From UBA1672 sp050633505 (GTDB taxonomy: Bacteria; Pseudomonadota; Alphaproteobacteria; Micavibrionales; Micavibrionaceae): a stretch of 64,000 nt of DNA. The DNA lies in the NCBI GenBank assembly GCA_050633505.1, contig JBOEGQ010000004.1, positions 62,001 through 126,000 of the forward strand. Reading direction: 5' to 3'. The notes beneath the pieces were generated by a model. It did not search any database. It was not told the DNA's origin and saw nothing but the letters and a program-made list of their open reading frames with translations. Below, in pieces: positions 16,803 through 26,107 of this stretch. Numbering within the stretch: position 1 is the stretch's first letter; every line of letters begins with the position of its first letter. Position numbers and translations under genes: made by a program.

Positions 16803-18866
16803 ATGCCCAAACTTACCATTAATGACATGGAAATAGAGGTCGAAACTGGAACCAGTATTATTCAGGCCGCCGAACAGCTAGGCGTTGAAATCCCTCGCTT
16901 TTGTTACCATGACAAACTTTCAGTTCCTGCGAATTGCCGTATGTGTCTTGTTGAAGTGGAAGGAGGCCCGCCTAAGCCGGTTGCCTCTTGTGCAATGGCT
17001 TGTGGTGAAGGCATGGTCGTGAAAACCGAATCAGATATGGTTAAAAAAGCACGCAAGGGCGTTATGGAGATGCTTTTAATTAACCATCCGCTTGATTGTC
17101 CTATCTGTGACCAGGGCGGTGAATGTGATCTTCAGGATCAGGCCGTGTCCTACGGATTTGACCGTTCACGCTATCATGAGAATAAACGCGCGGTTAAGGA
17201 TAAAGACCTAGGCCCGTTGGTCGGAACCGTTATGACGCGCTGTATTAACTGTACACGTTGCGTTCGATTCGCTGAGGAAGTTGCAGGAACACCTGTTCTT
17301 GGGCAGTTTAATCGTGGTGAAGATGCAGAGATTGGTACTTTCATTGAGGAAATCGTAAGTACAGAGCTTTCCGGCAATTTAGTTGATATATGTCCCGTTG
17401 GTGCACTAACGTCCAAACCTTATCAATATAAGGCACGTAGTTGGGAATTAAAAAAGACAGAGACAATTGATGTCCATGATGCCTTGGGATGTAATATCCG
17501 TGTTGATTCACGTGGTCGTGAGGTTATGCGAATCCTCCCAAGATTAAATGAAGACATAAATGAAGAGTGGATTGACGATCGTGCGCGCTTTTCCTATGAC
17601 GGATTGGCACATGGACGTATTGACCGTCCATATGTACGAGATGAAGAGACTGGCAAGCTAAAAGAGGCAAGCTGGCAAGATGCATTTTCACTCATAAAGA
17701 AAAAGTTATCTGGTGTTGCCCCCCATGAGATTGCGGCACTTGCCGGTAATCTTGTTAATGTTGAGGCCATGGTTGCACTAAAAGACCTGATGTCTTCAAT
17801 CGGCAGCCCGCACATGGATTGCCGTACAGATGGAGGAATCTTTAGTACAGCCAATCGCGGCTCGTATTTATTCAATTCAACATTGGCAGGCATAGATGAA
17901 TGTGATGCTATTCTATTGGTTGGTACAAATCCACGCCATGAGGCAACACTACTTAATGCCCGTATTCGTAAGAATTGGTTAGAACGGAAAATTCCAATCT
18001 CCCTTATTGGTGAAGCCGCTGATCTTACATATCCTTATGAACATATCGGAACCAAACCACAGGATCTGGAAAAACTTATTAAGGCATATGCCGGTAAAGT
18101 CGATGCCAAAAAGCCAGTCATGATTGTTGGGGCAGGGGTATTTACGCGCGATGACGGTATGGCTGTCCACGCATTATTGCATAAGGCTGCAGAAAAACTC
18201 GGTATTGTTAGCAAAGATTGGAATGGATTTAATATCCTGCATCAGGCAGCATCCCGTGTCGGCGGAATAGATGTCGATTTCCTACCACAAGAAGGTGGGG
18301 CATCGTTCAAAGACATCCTTGCAGGTACAAAAAGCGGGGATATTAAGGCTTTATTCCTTCTTGGCGCAGATGAATTTGACGCAAAAATTAATATTGGTCG
18401 TGATGCCTTTGTTATTTACCAAGGTCATCATGGGGATCACGCGGCAGAACGTGCGGATGTTATCCTACCGTCAGCGGCCTACACAGAAGAAGATGGCCTG
18501 TATGTCAATACAGAGGGACGCGTACAAATGGCAAAACGCGCTGTATGCCCGCCGGGTGATGCTAGGGAAAACTGGGCTATTATCAGGGCATTGTCAGAAC
18601 ATATAGCAGCATCTCCATTGCCCTATAACAATGTATCCGAACTTCGCACACGTATTCAAAAAGAATGGGTAGGCTTCAAATCAATCGGTGAAATAGCACC
18701 TGCAAAATGGTCAAAATTCACCAGTAAAGATAAGCTCATCAAAGACCCCTTTGTATCTGTGGTGCGTAGTTACTACCTCAATGACCAAATTTGCCGTGCA
18801 TCAAAAACCATGAATGAATGCATACAAAGTTTTCAAACTCAAGATTTTCAGGAGGCTGCAGAATAA
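16803..18866 (+). CDS. nuoG: NADH-quinone oxidoreductase subunit G
   Basis: 75-kDa-type subunit with the iron-sulfur chain linking the NADH module to NuoI and NuoB. The 687-aa protein starts with a [2Fe-2S] ferredoxin domain (CYHDKLSVPANCRMC and a later Cys). Then come the His-Cys3 cluster region (HPLDCPICDQGGECDLQDQ), a [4Fe-4S] set (TRCINCTRCVRF and DICPVGALTSKP), and the molybdopterin-oxidoreductase-like domain (ALAGNLVNVEAMVALKDL, GTNPRHEATLLNARI), which holds no cofactor in complex I. It is the first gene of the second nuo segment. Its stop overlaps the next start by one base. Confidence 0.96.
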   Translation: MPKLTINDMEIEVETGTSIIQAAEQLGVEIPRFCYHDKLSVPANCRMCLVEVEGGPPKPVASCAMACGEGMVVKTESDMVKKARKGVMEMLLINHPLDCPICDQGGECDLQDQAVSYGFDRSRYHENKRAVKDKDLGPLVGTVMTRCINCTRCVRFAEEVAGTPVLGQFNRGEDAEIGTFIEEIVSTELSGNLVDICPVGALTSKPYQYKARSWELKKTETIDVHDALGCNIRVDSRGREVMRILPRLNEDINEEWIDDRARFSYDGLAHGRIDRPYVRDEETGKLKEASWQDAFSLIKKKLSGVAPHEIAALAGNLVNVEAMVALKDLMSSIGSPHMDCRTDGGIFSTANRGSYLFNSTLAGIDECDAILLVGTNPRHEATLLNARIRKNWLERKIPISLIGEAADLTYPYEHIGTKPQDLEKLIKAYAGKVDAKKPVMIVGAGVFTRDDGMAVHALLHKAAEKLGIVSKDWNGFNILHQAASRVGGIDVDFLPQEGGASFKDILAGTKSGDIKALFLLGADEFDAKINIGRDAFVIYQGHHGDHAAERADVILPSAAYTEEDGLYVNTEGRVQMAKRAVCPPGDARENWAIIRALSEHIAASPLPYNNVSELRTRIQKEWVGFKSIGEIAPAKWSKFTSKDKLIKDPFVSVVRSYYLNDQICRASKTMNECIQSFQTQDFQEAAE

Positions 18867-19279
18867 TGACCAAATCAACATTGAAACAGGTTCAGGAATT
18901 CCATGAGACATACGGACTACCCGTAGAGGCTGATCCTACAATCTCAGACAAAAAAACCAATGAGCTTCGCATCAATCTGTTAGCAGAAGAGTTGGACGAG
19001 TTAAAAGAAGCCTTAGAGCAAGGCGATATGGTTGAAACCCTCGATGCATTAATTGATTTGCAATATGTATTGGATGGCGCCTTTTTATCTTTTGGCATGC
19101 AAACTTTAAAACAAGAGGCGTTTGATGAGGTTCACCGCTCAAATATGAGTAAGTTGGGCGAAGATGGTAAGCCAATAAGACGCGAATCAGATGGTAAGGT
19201 TCTAAAAGGCCCAAATTATTTCAAACCTGACATGGCTCAGTTTATTGAAGGTAACGATAAGACAAAGGACGCCGCGTAA
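18866..19279 (+). CDS. MazG-like / PRA-PH-type nucleotide pyrophosphohydrolase
   Basis: Probable all-alpha NTP pyrophosphohydrolase (MazG/HisE superfamily), which would hydrolyse a nucleoside triphosphate to monophosphate and pyrophosphate; the substrate is unknown. The 137-aa protein has the metal-binding helix pair LLAEELDELKEALEQGD and ETLDALIDLQYVLDGAF, fitting the superfamily E-E-x-x-E ... D pattern. The C-terminal part VHRSNMSKLGEDGKPIRR and KGPNYFKPDM is typical of the standalone phage-like and bacterial PRA-PH-like proteins. AGGAGG precedes the ATG, which overlaps the nuoG stop. nuoH begins at the base after its stop. It is therefore translated within the nuo operon although it is no complex I component. 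Confidence 0.82.
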   Translation: MTKSTLKQVQEFHETYGLPVEADPTISDKKTNELRINLLAEELDELKEALEQGDMVETLDALIDLQYVLDGAFLSFGMQTLKQEAFDEVHRSNMSKLGEDGKPIRRESDGKVLKGPNYFKPDMAQFIEGNDKTKDAA

Positions 19280-20383
19280 ATGGACACTCTTATCGAATTT
19301 ACGACATGGGGATGGAGCTTTTGGCTCGTCAGAACAGTCGTGTTTACGTTAATTACTGTTGTTGGACTTCTTCTTTGGGTTGCTTACCTAACGTATGCAG
19401 AACGTAAAGTTATGGGCGCAATGCAACGTCGTCAAGGCCCCATGACAGTTGGTCCATTTGGTTTATTGCAACCTATTGCAGATGGGGTAAAGCTGTTTTC
19501 GAAAGAGACAATTATACCATCCCAAGCGCATCGCGTTGTATTCTTAATGGCACCAATGATGCTTTTCACATTATCCCTTATATCTTGGGTGGTCATTCCC
19601 TTTGATAAGGACTGGGTTTTAGCCAACCTCAATGTTGGTATTTTATATCTTTTTGCAATTTCATCAATGGGGGTGTACGGCGTAATTATGGCCGGATGGG
19701 CTTCAAACTCTCGCTACGCTTTCCTTGGGGCGCTACGTTCCGCGTCACAAATGGTTTCTTATGAAGTTTCTATGGGACTGATTATTGTTTGTGTTTTATT
19801 GGTTGCAGGATCATTAAACTTACAAGATATTGTTCTGGCAGAGCGCCCGTTATGGGTTCAAATCCTTTTATTCCCAATGTTTATTGTCTTTTTAATCTCG
19901 ATACTGGCAGAGACAAATCGTGCTCCATTTGATTTACCGGAAGGGGAGTCAGAGATTACCGGCGGGTTTATGGTTGAGTATTCAGCCATGGCCTTTGCTC
20001 TGTTCTTCCTTGGTGAATACGCCAATATGATTCTAATGAGTGCGATTGCAACCACATTATTTTTAGGCGGATGGCTTCCTCCATTTGGTATGACATTCCT
20101 TAGTTTTGTGCCGGGCATTATCTGGTTTGCACTAAAAACCTCATTGATTCTTTTCTTCTTTATTTGGGCACGTGCAACATTGCCGCGCTTCAGATATGAT
20201 CAGCTTATGCGATTAGGCTGGAAGGTCTTTTTACCTCTAACATTAGCCTGGGTTGTTCTGACCGCTGGATTATTGATGAGCTTTGAAGCACTTCCCGGCC
20301 AAAAGAAAAGTCTATCTGATTATCCAGTTGTTCTTTTCGAAGGGGATGCGGTAAAAACAACAATAGAGCAGGGGCTTGAATAA
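19280..20383 (+). CDS. nuoH: NADH-quinone oxidoreductase subunit H
   Basis: Membrane subunit (ND1 type) forming the entrance of the quinone channel and contacting NuoB, NuoD and NuoI. The 367-aa protein has about eight helices. It carries AYLTYAERKVMGAMQRRQGP on the first cytoplasmic loop, GPFGLLQPIADGVKLFSKE, ILAETNRAPFDLPEGESEIT with the conserved Glu cluster near the quinone, and WARATLPRFRYDQLMRLGWK toward the end. It starts directly after the pyrophosphohydrolase stop, and its own stop overlaps nuoI by one base. Confidence 0.97.
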   Translation: MDTLIEFTTWGWSFWLVRTVVFTLITVVGLLLWVAYLTYAERKVMGAMQRRQGPMTVGPFGLLQPIADGVKLFSKETIIPSQAHRVVFLMAPMMLFTLSLISWVVIPFDKDWVLANLNVGILYLFAISSMGVYGVIMAGWASNSRYAFLGALRSASQMVSYEVSMGLIIVCVLLVAGSLNLQDIVLAERPLWVQILLFPMFIVFLISILAETNRAPFDLPEGESEITGGFMVEYSAMAFALFFLGEYANMILMSAIATTLFLGGWLPPFGMTFLSFVPGIIWFALKTSLILFFFIWARATLPRFRYDQLMRLGWKVFLPLTLAWVVLTAGLLMSFEALPGQKKSLSDYPVVLFEGDAVKTTIEQGLE

Positions 20384-20865
20384 TGGATCATTTTGCACGT
20401 GCCTTTTTCTTAACTGAGATTGTAAAGGGGTTTCTTTTAACTCTTAAATACATGTTCTTTGTCCCACGCGTTACGATTAACTATCCCTACGAAAAGGGGC
20501 CTATATCGCCTCGTTTCCGTGGTGAGCATGCCTTACGGCGCTATCCGAACGGAGAGGAAAGATGTATCGCGTGTAAATTATGTGAGGCTATTTGTCCGGC
20601 ACTTGCCATTACAATTGAAGCAGAGCCAAGAGATGATGGTTCACGCCGCACAACAAAGTACGACATTGACATGACCAAGTGTATCTATTGTGGCCTATGT
20701 CAGGAAGCATGCCCCGTTGATGCCATTGTAGAAGGGCCTAACTTTGAATTTGCAACAGAGACAAGAGAAGAGCTTTACTATAATAAAGAAAAGCTTCTTT
20801 CAAATGGTGATCGTTGGGAAGCGCAGCTAGCGGCGAATATTATCGCCGACTCACCTTATCGTTAA
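20383..20865 (+). CDS. nuoI: NADH-quinone oxidoreductase subunit I
   Basis: Ferredoxin-like subunit carrying two [4Fe-4S] clusters (N6a, N6b) that relay electrons to N2. The 160-aa protein has an amphipathic N-terminus, then RFRGEHALRRYPNGEERCIA and the cluster motifs CIACKLCEAICP and CIYCGLCQEACP, and ends IADSPYR as is typical of alphaproteobacteria and mitochondria. The start shares a base with the nuoH stop. It is the last gene of the second nuo segment. The next gene is convergent 13 bases on, and no terminator hairpin is visible. Confidence 0.97.
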   Translation: MDHFARAFFLTEIVKGFLLTLKYMFFVPRVTINYPYEKGPISPRFRGEHALRRYPNGEERCIACKLCEAICPALAITIEAEPRDDGSRRTTKYDIDMTKCIYCGLCQEACPVDAIVEGPNFEFATETREELYYNKEKLLSNGDRWEAQLAANIIADSPYR

Positions 20866-20878
20866 TTCTCCGAAATCT

Positions 20879-21139
20879 TTAGGCAACTTCGTGATGATCG
20901 TGCGATTGCACGGCTAATTCAAGCTGCTCACGTTCTATACCAATTGTATTCAAGCTTTGATCTGCATAGTCATTCCACGTGTTCAAAAGGTCAATTACAT
21001 TTTCACGTGTGTATTGGCGCTGGATAGAGCCTGATTTATTTGAAAAACACAGAACATCATCTTCTTCGTGCTCTTTTTTAACAAACTTACTTGTCTCTTC
21101 TGCGTCATAAGCAAGCTTAAATGCATCATGTACATTCAT
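20879..21139 (-). CDS. Unknown 86-aa protein between nuoI and nuoJ, reverse strand
   Basis: I do not recognise this protein. It is small, soluble and acidic (MNVHDAFKLAYDAEETSKFV, then KKEHEEDDVLCF), with a central QRQYTRENVIDLLNTWNDYA and a His-rich end (HDHHEVA). The ATG at 21139 has AAAGGG about 10 bases before it and is preferred to a TTG at 21163 that would add eight residues. It interrupts the nuo cluster in antisense orientation, convergent with nuoI and divergent from nuoJ. Confidence 0.55.
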   Translation of the reverse strand: MNVHDAFKLAYDAEETSKFVKKEHEEDDVLCFSNKSGSIQRQYTRENVIDLLNTWNDYADQSLNTIGIEREQLELAVQSHDHHEVA

Positions 21140-21346
21140 TTTACTACACCCTTTATTGTTCAACTACATGGAAACTAGCAATTCATAGGGATTATTGTCA
21201 AATAAAAGCTTATTACATCGTTATTATGAGAGAAAACGCCCCTTTCGATTACTTTGTTTATTTAACAATATGCTTTTGTATCGGAAAACAGTTCCCCTAA
21301 AATAAAAAAACATAAGAATAAAGCCGCATTTTTTTCAATTCCTGTC

Positions 21347-21375
21347 TTGCGATAGACACAATAAGGGATTAAAAG
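21347..21375 (+). promoter_or_regulatory. Candidate promoter of nuoJ-N
   Basis: TTGCGA (21347-21352), a 17-base spacer and TAAAAG (21370-21375) lie about 30 bases before nuoJ in a 266-base AT-rich gap (21140-21405). Some promoter is needed because the preceding gene is antisense, unless transcription reads through from nuoI. Nothing else was recognised in the gap. Confidence 0.3.
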
Positions 21376-21405
21376 AAAAGCAGAAAACAAAGTGAAGATG
21401 TTTCG

Positions 21406-22014
21406 ATGATCGTTCAGGCATTCGCCTTTTATTTATTTGCAGGAATTCTTCTGGTCAGTGCGTTAATGGTTATAACAGCGCGCAACCCTGTGCATTCTGT
21501 ACTTTTCCTTATTCTAGGCTTTTTTAATGCCGCGGGATTATTTGTTCTGCTTGGTGCAGAATTCATCGCAATGATACTGATTATCGTCTATGTCGGCGCA
21601 GTTGCGGTCTTATTCCTTTTTGTAGTGATGATGCTGGATATTAATTTCTCAGACCTTCGAAAAGGGGCGATGCATTACGTTCCGATCGGAATCATTATCG
21701 GGGGGATACTCCTCTTTGAACTTGCAATGATTTATGGCTATTGGCAATTTGCGCCTGGCGCAATGGATCAAATAGCGCATCCTGCAAATCCTGATGTACA
21801 AAACGCTCAGGCTTTGGGTATGGTTTTATACACCGATTACATTTTTGCGTTTCAGGTCTCCGGCTTAATTCTCTTTGTCGCGATGGTTGGGGCAATTGTA
21901 CTAACCTTAAGAACCCGCCCGGGCATCCGAAAGCAAAAAGTTTCAGATCAACAAGCACGTAAAGCATCCGATGTTCTTGAAGTTGTCAAAGTCACATCAG
22001 GAACAGGGGTATAA
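21406..22014 (+). CDS. nuoJ: NADH-quinone oxidoreductase subunit J
   Basis: Membrane subunit (ND6 type) with the mobile third helix that helps couple quinone reduction to proton pumping. The 202-aa protein has five helices and the conserved LIILGFFNAAGLFVLLGAEF followed by the Gly/Tyr-containing LIIVYVGAVAVLFLFVVMML, then a polar C-terminal tail. It is the first gene of the third nuo segment; nuoK begins 3 bases after its stop. Confidence 0.95.
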   Translation: MIVQAFAFYLFAGILLVSALMVITARNPVHSVLFLILGFFNAAGLFVLLGAEFIAMILIIVYVGAVAVLFLFVVMMLDINFSDLRKGAMHYVPIGIIIGGILLFELAMIYGYWQFAPGAMDQIAHPANPDVQNAQALGMVLYTDYIFAFQVSGLILFVAMVGAIVLTLRTRPGIRKQKVSDQQARKASDVLEVVKVTSGTGV

Positions 22015-22017
22015 ACA

Positions 22018-22338
22018 ATGGAACATCTGTCTTATATCGGTATGGAGCACTTTCTGATTGTTGCTGCTCTTCTGTTTACAATCGGTGTATTTGGGATTTT
22101 CTTGAACCGAAAAAATGTGATTGTGATATTGATGTCGATTGAACTTATGCTTCTCGCCGTGAATATAAACTTCATCACATTTTCTGCATATCTGAATGAT
22201 TTGGTCGGGCAAGTTTTTGTGATGTTTACCCTTACCGTTGCAGCAGCAGAAGCCGCAATTGGTCTGGCTATTCTTGTTGTATTCTTCCGCAATAAGGGAT
22301 CTATTGCTGTCGAAGATATTTCTAGTATGAAGGGGTGA
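22018..22338 (+). CDS. nuoK: NADH-quinone oxidoreductase subunit K
   Basis: Small membrane subunit (ND4L type) with buried carboxylates in the proton path. The 106-aa protein has three helices. A Glu lies in LMSIELMLLAVNINFI (second helix) and another in AAAEAAIGLAILVVFFRN (third helix), both family hallmarks. It starts 3 bases after nuoJ and its stop lies 2 bases before nuoL. Confidence 0.96.
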   Translation: MEHLSYIGMEHFLIVAALLFTIGVFGIFLNRKNVIVILMSIELMLLAVNINFITFSAYLNDLVGQVFVMFTLTVAAAEAAIGLAILVVFFRNKGSIAVEDISSMKG

Positions 22339-22340
22339 TC

Positions 22341-24551
22341 ATGGAACTTCTGGCTGTTTTTTCACCTTTATTCGCATTTCTAATTGCTGGTTTGTTTGGT
22401 AAACAAATCGGAGATAAAGGATGCCAATTTATTACATGTGCAGGTATTATTCTTGCCGCACTTTCTTCAGTGATATTATTTTTTGACGTTATTTTCACAG
22501 AAGGAATGGTTGACGGGTCGTATCGTACAACCCTCGCAACGTGGATTACGTCTGGTGATTTCAATGTTGAATGGGCATTACGTATCGACCAGCTTTCTGT
22601 TGTCATGATGTGTGTGGTTACCATCGTATCAACATGTGTGCATATATATTCTGTCGGGTATATGAGCCATGACCCATGTAAAGGGCGGTTTATGGCATAT
22701 TTGTCGCTTTTCACCTTTGCTATGCTGATGCTCGTTACATCTGATAACCTACTACAGCTCTTCTTTGGCTGGGAGGGTGTCGGTGTTGCATCTTACCTTC
22801 TGATTGGCTTTTGGAATCATAAACACTCTGCCAATGCCGCGGCACAAAAGGCTTTCATTGTAAACCGGGTCGGTGACTTCGGCCTTGCACTTGGTATCAT
22901 GGCAACATTTGTTGTTTTCGGATCGATTGAGTTTAAGACAATTTTCGCCGCGCCAGAGCAATATGCCGACACTGTTTTAAGCTTCCTAGGCTTTGAATTC
23001 CATGCCTTGACCGTTATTTGTCTTTTATTGTTTACAGGCGCAGTCGGTAAGTCAGCTCAGCTTGGCTTACACACTTGGCTTCCTGATGCGATGGAGGGGC
23101 CAACACCTGTTTCCGCGCTTATCCATGCCGCAACAATGGTGACGGCCGGTGTTTTCTTAGTCGCGCGTTTTTCTCCTGTATTTGAATATGCACCTTTTGC
23201 TCTGATGATCGTTACTGTTTTTGGGGCAACCACCGCTTTTGTCGCGGCGACAATCGGTATGACCCAATTTGATATTAAGCGGGTTATTGCCTACTCAACA
23301 ATGTCACAGCTCGGCTATATGTTCTTTGCCTTGGGTGTATCTGCATATGGCGCGGCCATTTTCCACCTCATGACACACGCATTCTTTAAGGCGCTTTTAT
23401 TCTTAGGGGCTGGTTCAGTCATCCATGCCATGTCCGATGAACAGGATATGCGTAATATGGGCGGTATATGGAAGAAAATCCCCATCACCTATACCATGAT
23501 GTGGGTTGGATCTTTGGCTCTTGCCGGTGTCTGGCCTTTTGCAGGTTACTATTCCAAGGATATCGTTTTAGAAGCAGCTTGGGCGGATAACAGCTGGTTT
23601 GGCCATTATGCTTACTGGATGGGAATTGCAGCCGCCTTTATGACGGCATTCTATAGTTGGCGTTTAATCATCATGACATTCCATGGTAAACCACGCGCCA
23701 GTGAAAAAGTGATGAGTCATATTCATGAATCACCTAATGTCATGGTTTTTCCATTGCTGGTATTGGCCGTTGGCGCTGTTTTATCGGGTAGTGTATTTTA
23801 CGGCGGCTTTGTTGGTTCTTCTCATGATACACACGGAGAAGGGCATGCATCAGCCCAACTTGTCATGGATATATCACCAGCCGCAGGCGATGAACACGAT
23901 TCTCACGACCATGAAGACAATTCTCACGGTGATGGCCATAAGACTGATAGTGCTGAAACAGAAGGTCACGGATCTGATGATGAGCATAATACAACGCACC
24001 ATGCCAGTGGGCACGACGCACCAATGGTAAATATGTGGTCGAAAGAGTATTTCTGGCACGATGCAATCTTTGTATTACCTGCAAATGACACAGTTGAGAA
24101 AGCACATAATGTTCCATTTTGGGTTAAAAAGTTGCCTTTAGGTGTTGGTGCACTTGGTATTCTTCTTGCGTATCTCATCTACATGTTTAAGCCTGGAAGT
24201 TCGGCATTCTTCACCAGAATCTTTAAGCCTCTTCATACTCTGTTCTTTAATAAATGGTTCTTTGACCCGCTTTATCACGCCCTGTTTGTGAAAACATCAC
24301 TCTATCTGGGACGCATATTCTGGAAGGGCGATCGCAATATTATTGATGGTATAGGCCCGGATGGGGTATCAGGCTTTTCCCAACGCCTCGCCAATAACTT
24401 ATCCAAATTCCAGAGCGGTTATGTCTATCAATACGCACTTGTGATGATTATTGCCTTGATTTCAATTATCTCTTGGTTCGCACTCAAAGCCGATCCATCA
24501 TTTTACACTGATTATATTTCTGTAGACCTAACGCGGGAGGCTGCACAATGA
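22341..24551 (+). CDS. nuoL: NADH-quinone oxidoreductase subunit L, with a His-rich loop
   Basis: Distal antiporter-like proton-pumping subunit (ND5 type) with the long lateral helix along the membrane arm. The 736-aa protein has the family core: FFGWEGVGVASYLLIGFW, GKSAQLGLHTWLPDAMEGPT with the pump Lys region, VSALIHAATMVTAGVFL, IAYSTMSQLGYMFFALG and MTHAFFKALLFLGAGSV. Unusually, residues ~495-560 form an Asp/Ser/Gly spacer containing 13 His (for example DEHDSHDHEDNSHGDGH), inserted between two C-terminal membrane helices. ATG 22341, with AGGGG upstream, is preferred over an in-frame GTG at 22335. Its end overlaps nuoM (ATGA). Confidence 0.96.
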   Translation: MELLAVFSPLFAFLIAGLFGKQIGDKGCQFITCAGIILAALSSVILFFDVIFTEGMVDGSYRTTLATWITSGDFNVEWALRIDQLSVVMMCVVTIVSTCVHIYSVGYMSHDPCKGRFMAYLSLFTFAMLMLVTSDNLLQLFFGWEGVGVASYLLIGFWNHKHSANAAAQKAFIVNRVGDFGLALGIMATFVVFGSIEFKTIFAAPEQYADTVLSFLGFEFHALTVICLLLFTGAVGKSAQLGLHTWLPDAMEGPTPVSALIHAATMVTAGVFLVARFSPVFEYAPFALMIVTVFGATTAFVAATIGMTQFDIKRVIAYSTMSQLGYMFFALGVSAYGAAIFHLMTHAFFKALLFLGAGSVIHAMSDEQDMRNMGGIWKKIPITYTMMWVGSLALAGVWPFAGYYSKDIVLEAAWADNSWFGHYAYWMGIAAAFMTAFYSWRLIIMTFHGKPRASEKVMSHIHESPNVMVFPLLVLAVGAVLSGSVFYGGFVGSSHDTHGEGHASAQLVMDISPAAGDEHDSHDHEDNSHGDGHKTDSAETEGHGSDDEHNTTHHASGHDAPMVNMWSKEYFWHDAIFVLPANDTVEKAHNVPFWVKKLPLGVGALGILLAYLIYMFKPGSSAFFTRIFKPLHTLFFNKWFFDPLYHALFVKTSLYLGRIFWKGDRNIIDGIGPDGVSGFSQRLANNLSKFQSGYVYQYALVMIIALISIISWFALKADPSFYTDYISVDLTREAAQ

Positions 24552-26107
24552 GTATGCCGCCAATTCTTTCAATAATGATATTTCTACCGCTTTTATGCGC
24601 CATTATGGTGGCATGTATTCGTGGTGAAAAAGGTGATGAAACAAGTGTTGAAAAAAATATAAAACACTTATCACTGTTTTGTTCCGTATTCGTACTTGGT
24701 TTTGGCCTGTTTATGTATAGCGGCTATGACGCAACAGCCGAAGGGTTTCAGTTTGTAGAAAAATACCAATGGTTTGAAAGTGCCAATATTGGCTATCATC
24801 TGGGTGTTGACGGTATTTCTATTTACTTCATTCTTCTTTCTGTATTCCTCACACCAATTTGTATTTTGGCAAGCTGGAATTCGGTCACAAAACGCGTGAA
24901 AGAATACATGATCGCTTTCCTTGTTTTAGAAAGCTTTATGATTGGGACATTCAGTGCATTAGACTCCATCCTGTTTTACGTCTTTTTCGAAGGTGTTCTA
25001 ATTCCGATGTTCTTGATTATCGGTATATGGGGCGGGCCAAGACGCGTATATGCATCTTACAAGTTCTTCCTTTACACATTGCTCGGCTCGGTTCTTATGC
25101 TTATCGCTTTGCTTTATCTATATGCGGAGGTGGGCACAACCGATATTCCAACACTCATTGAAAATCCTGTTGGGTTTGAAATGCAGAAGTGGTTATGGCT
25201 GGCCTTTTTCGCGAGCTTCGCCGTTAAAATGCCTATGTGGCCTGTTCACACATGGCTTCCTGATGCACACGTAGAAGCTCCAACAGCAGGCTCTGTCATT
25301 CTTGCTGGTGTTTTGCTGAAAATGGGTGGATATGGCTTCTTACGTTTTTCATTACCTATGCTGCCGGAAGCAAGCATCTATTTTGCCCCATTCGTTCTGT
25401 GGATGAGTGTTATCGCAATCATTTACACCTCGCTTGTCGCACTTGTTCAAGATGACATGAAGAAGCTTATTGCATATTCATCTGTTGCACATATGGGATT
25501 TGTAACATTAGGTATATTCAGCCTTAATCAGCAGGGCATAGAAGGTGCCATCTTTCAAATGATCAGCCACGGTGTTATTTCAGCGGCTCTGTTCCTTTGT
25601 GTTGGTGTGGTTTATGACCGTTTACATACCCGAGATATCGGACGTTACGGCGGAATTGTCAAAAACATGCCCAAATATGCAACAATCTTTATGATTTTCA
25701 TGCTCGGCTCAGTTGGTTTGCCCGGTACAAGCGGCTTTGTTGGGGAGTTCTTAAGCTTACTCGGCGCGTTCCAAAGCAACACAATCATTGCATTCTTTGC
25801 GACCAGTGGTGTTGTGCTTGGTGCGGCATATATGCTGGTTCTATACCGTCGTGTTGTTTTTGGCCCTCAAGATAATCAAGATGCCGCGGATATGTTTGAT
25901 GTTACACGGTTGGAAAAGGCCATATTCATTCCATTGATTATTTTGGTTTTCTATCTTGGCGTATTTCCAACTGTTGTTTTGGAAAAAATCGCACCACCAG
26001 TAGAAAATATTGTTGCGCAATATAACACGCTACCTCAAGTGCAAGAAGCTATCGAAACTGTAGAAGAGGGCACTATGCCAACACATGAACAAGAGGGAAC
26101 TGAATAA
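24548..26107 (+). CDS. nuoM: NADH-quinone oxidoreductase subunit M
   Basis: Antiporter-like proton-pumping membrane subunit (ND4 type). The 519-aa protein has about 14 helices with YVFFEGVLIPMFLIIGIWGG (conserved Glu), FAVKMPMWPVHTWLPDAHVEAPT (Lys and His of the channel), SVAHMGFVTLGIF and MISHGVISAALFLCVG. The C-terminal ~40 residues are a soluble acidic tail. It overlaps nuoL by four bases and nuoN by one. Confidence 0.97.
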   Translation: MSMPPILSIMIFLPLLCAIMVACIRGEKGDETSVEKNIKHLSLFCSVFVLGFGLFMYSGYDATAEGFQFVEKYQWFESANIGYHLGVDGISIYFILLSVFLTPICILASWNSVTKRVKEYMIAFLVLESFMIGTFSALDSILFYVFFEGVLIPMFLIIGIWGGPRRVYASYKFFLYTLLGSVLMLIALLYLYAEVGTTDIPTLIENPVGFEMQKWLWLAFFASFAVKMPMWPVHTWLPDAHVEAPTAGSVILAGVLLKMGGYGFLRFSLPMLPEASIYFAPFVLWMSVIAIIYTSLVALVQDDMKKLIAYSSVAHMGFVTLGIFSLNQQGIEGAIFQMISHGVISAALFLCVGVVYDRLHTRDIGRYGGIVKNMPKYATIFMIFMLGSVGLPGTSGFVGEFLSLLGAFQSNTIIAFFATSGVVLGAAYMLVLYRRVVFGPQDNQDAADMFDVTRLEKAIFIPLIILVFYLGVFPTVVLEKIAPPVENIVAQYNTLPQVQEAIETVEEGTMPTHEQEGTE

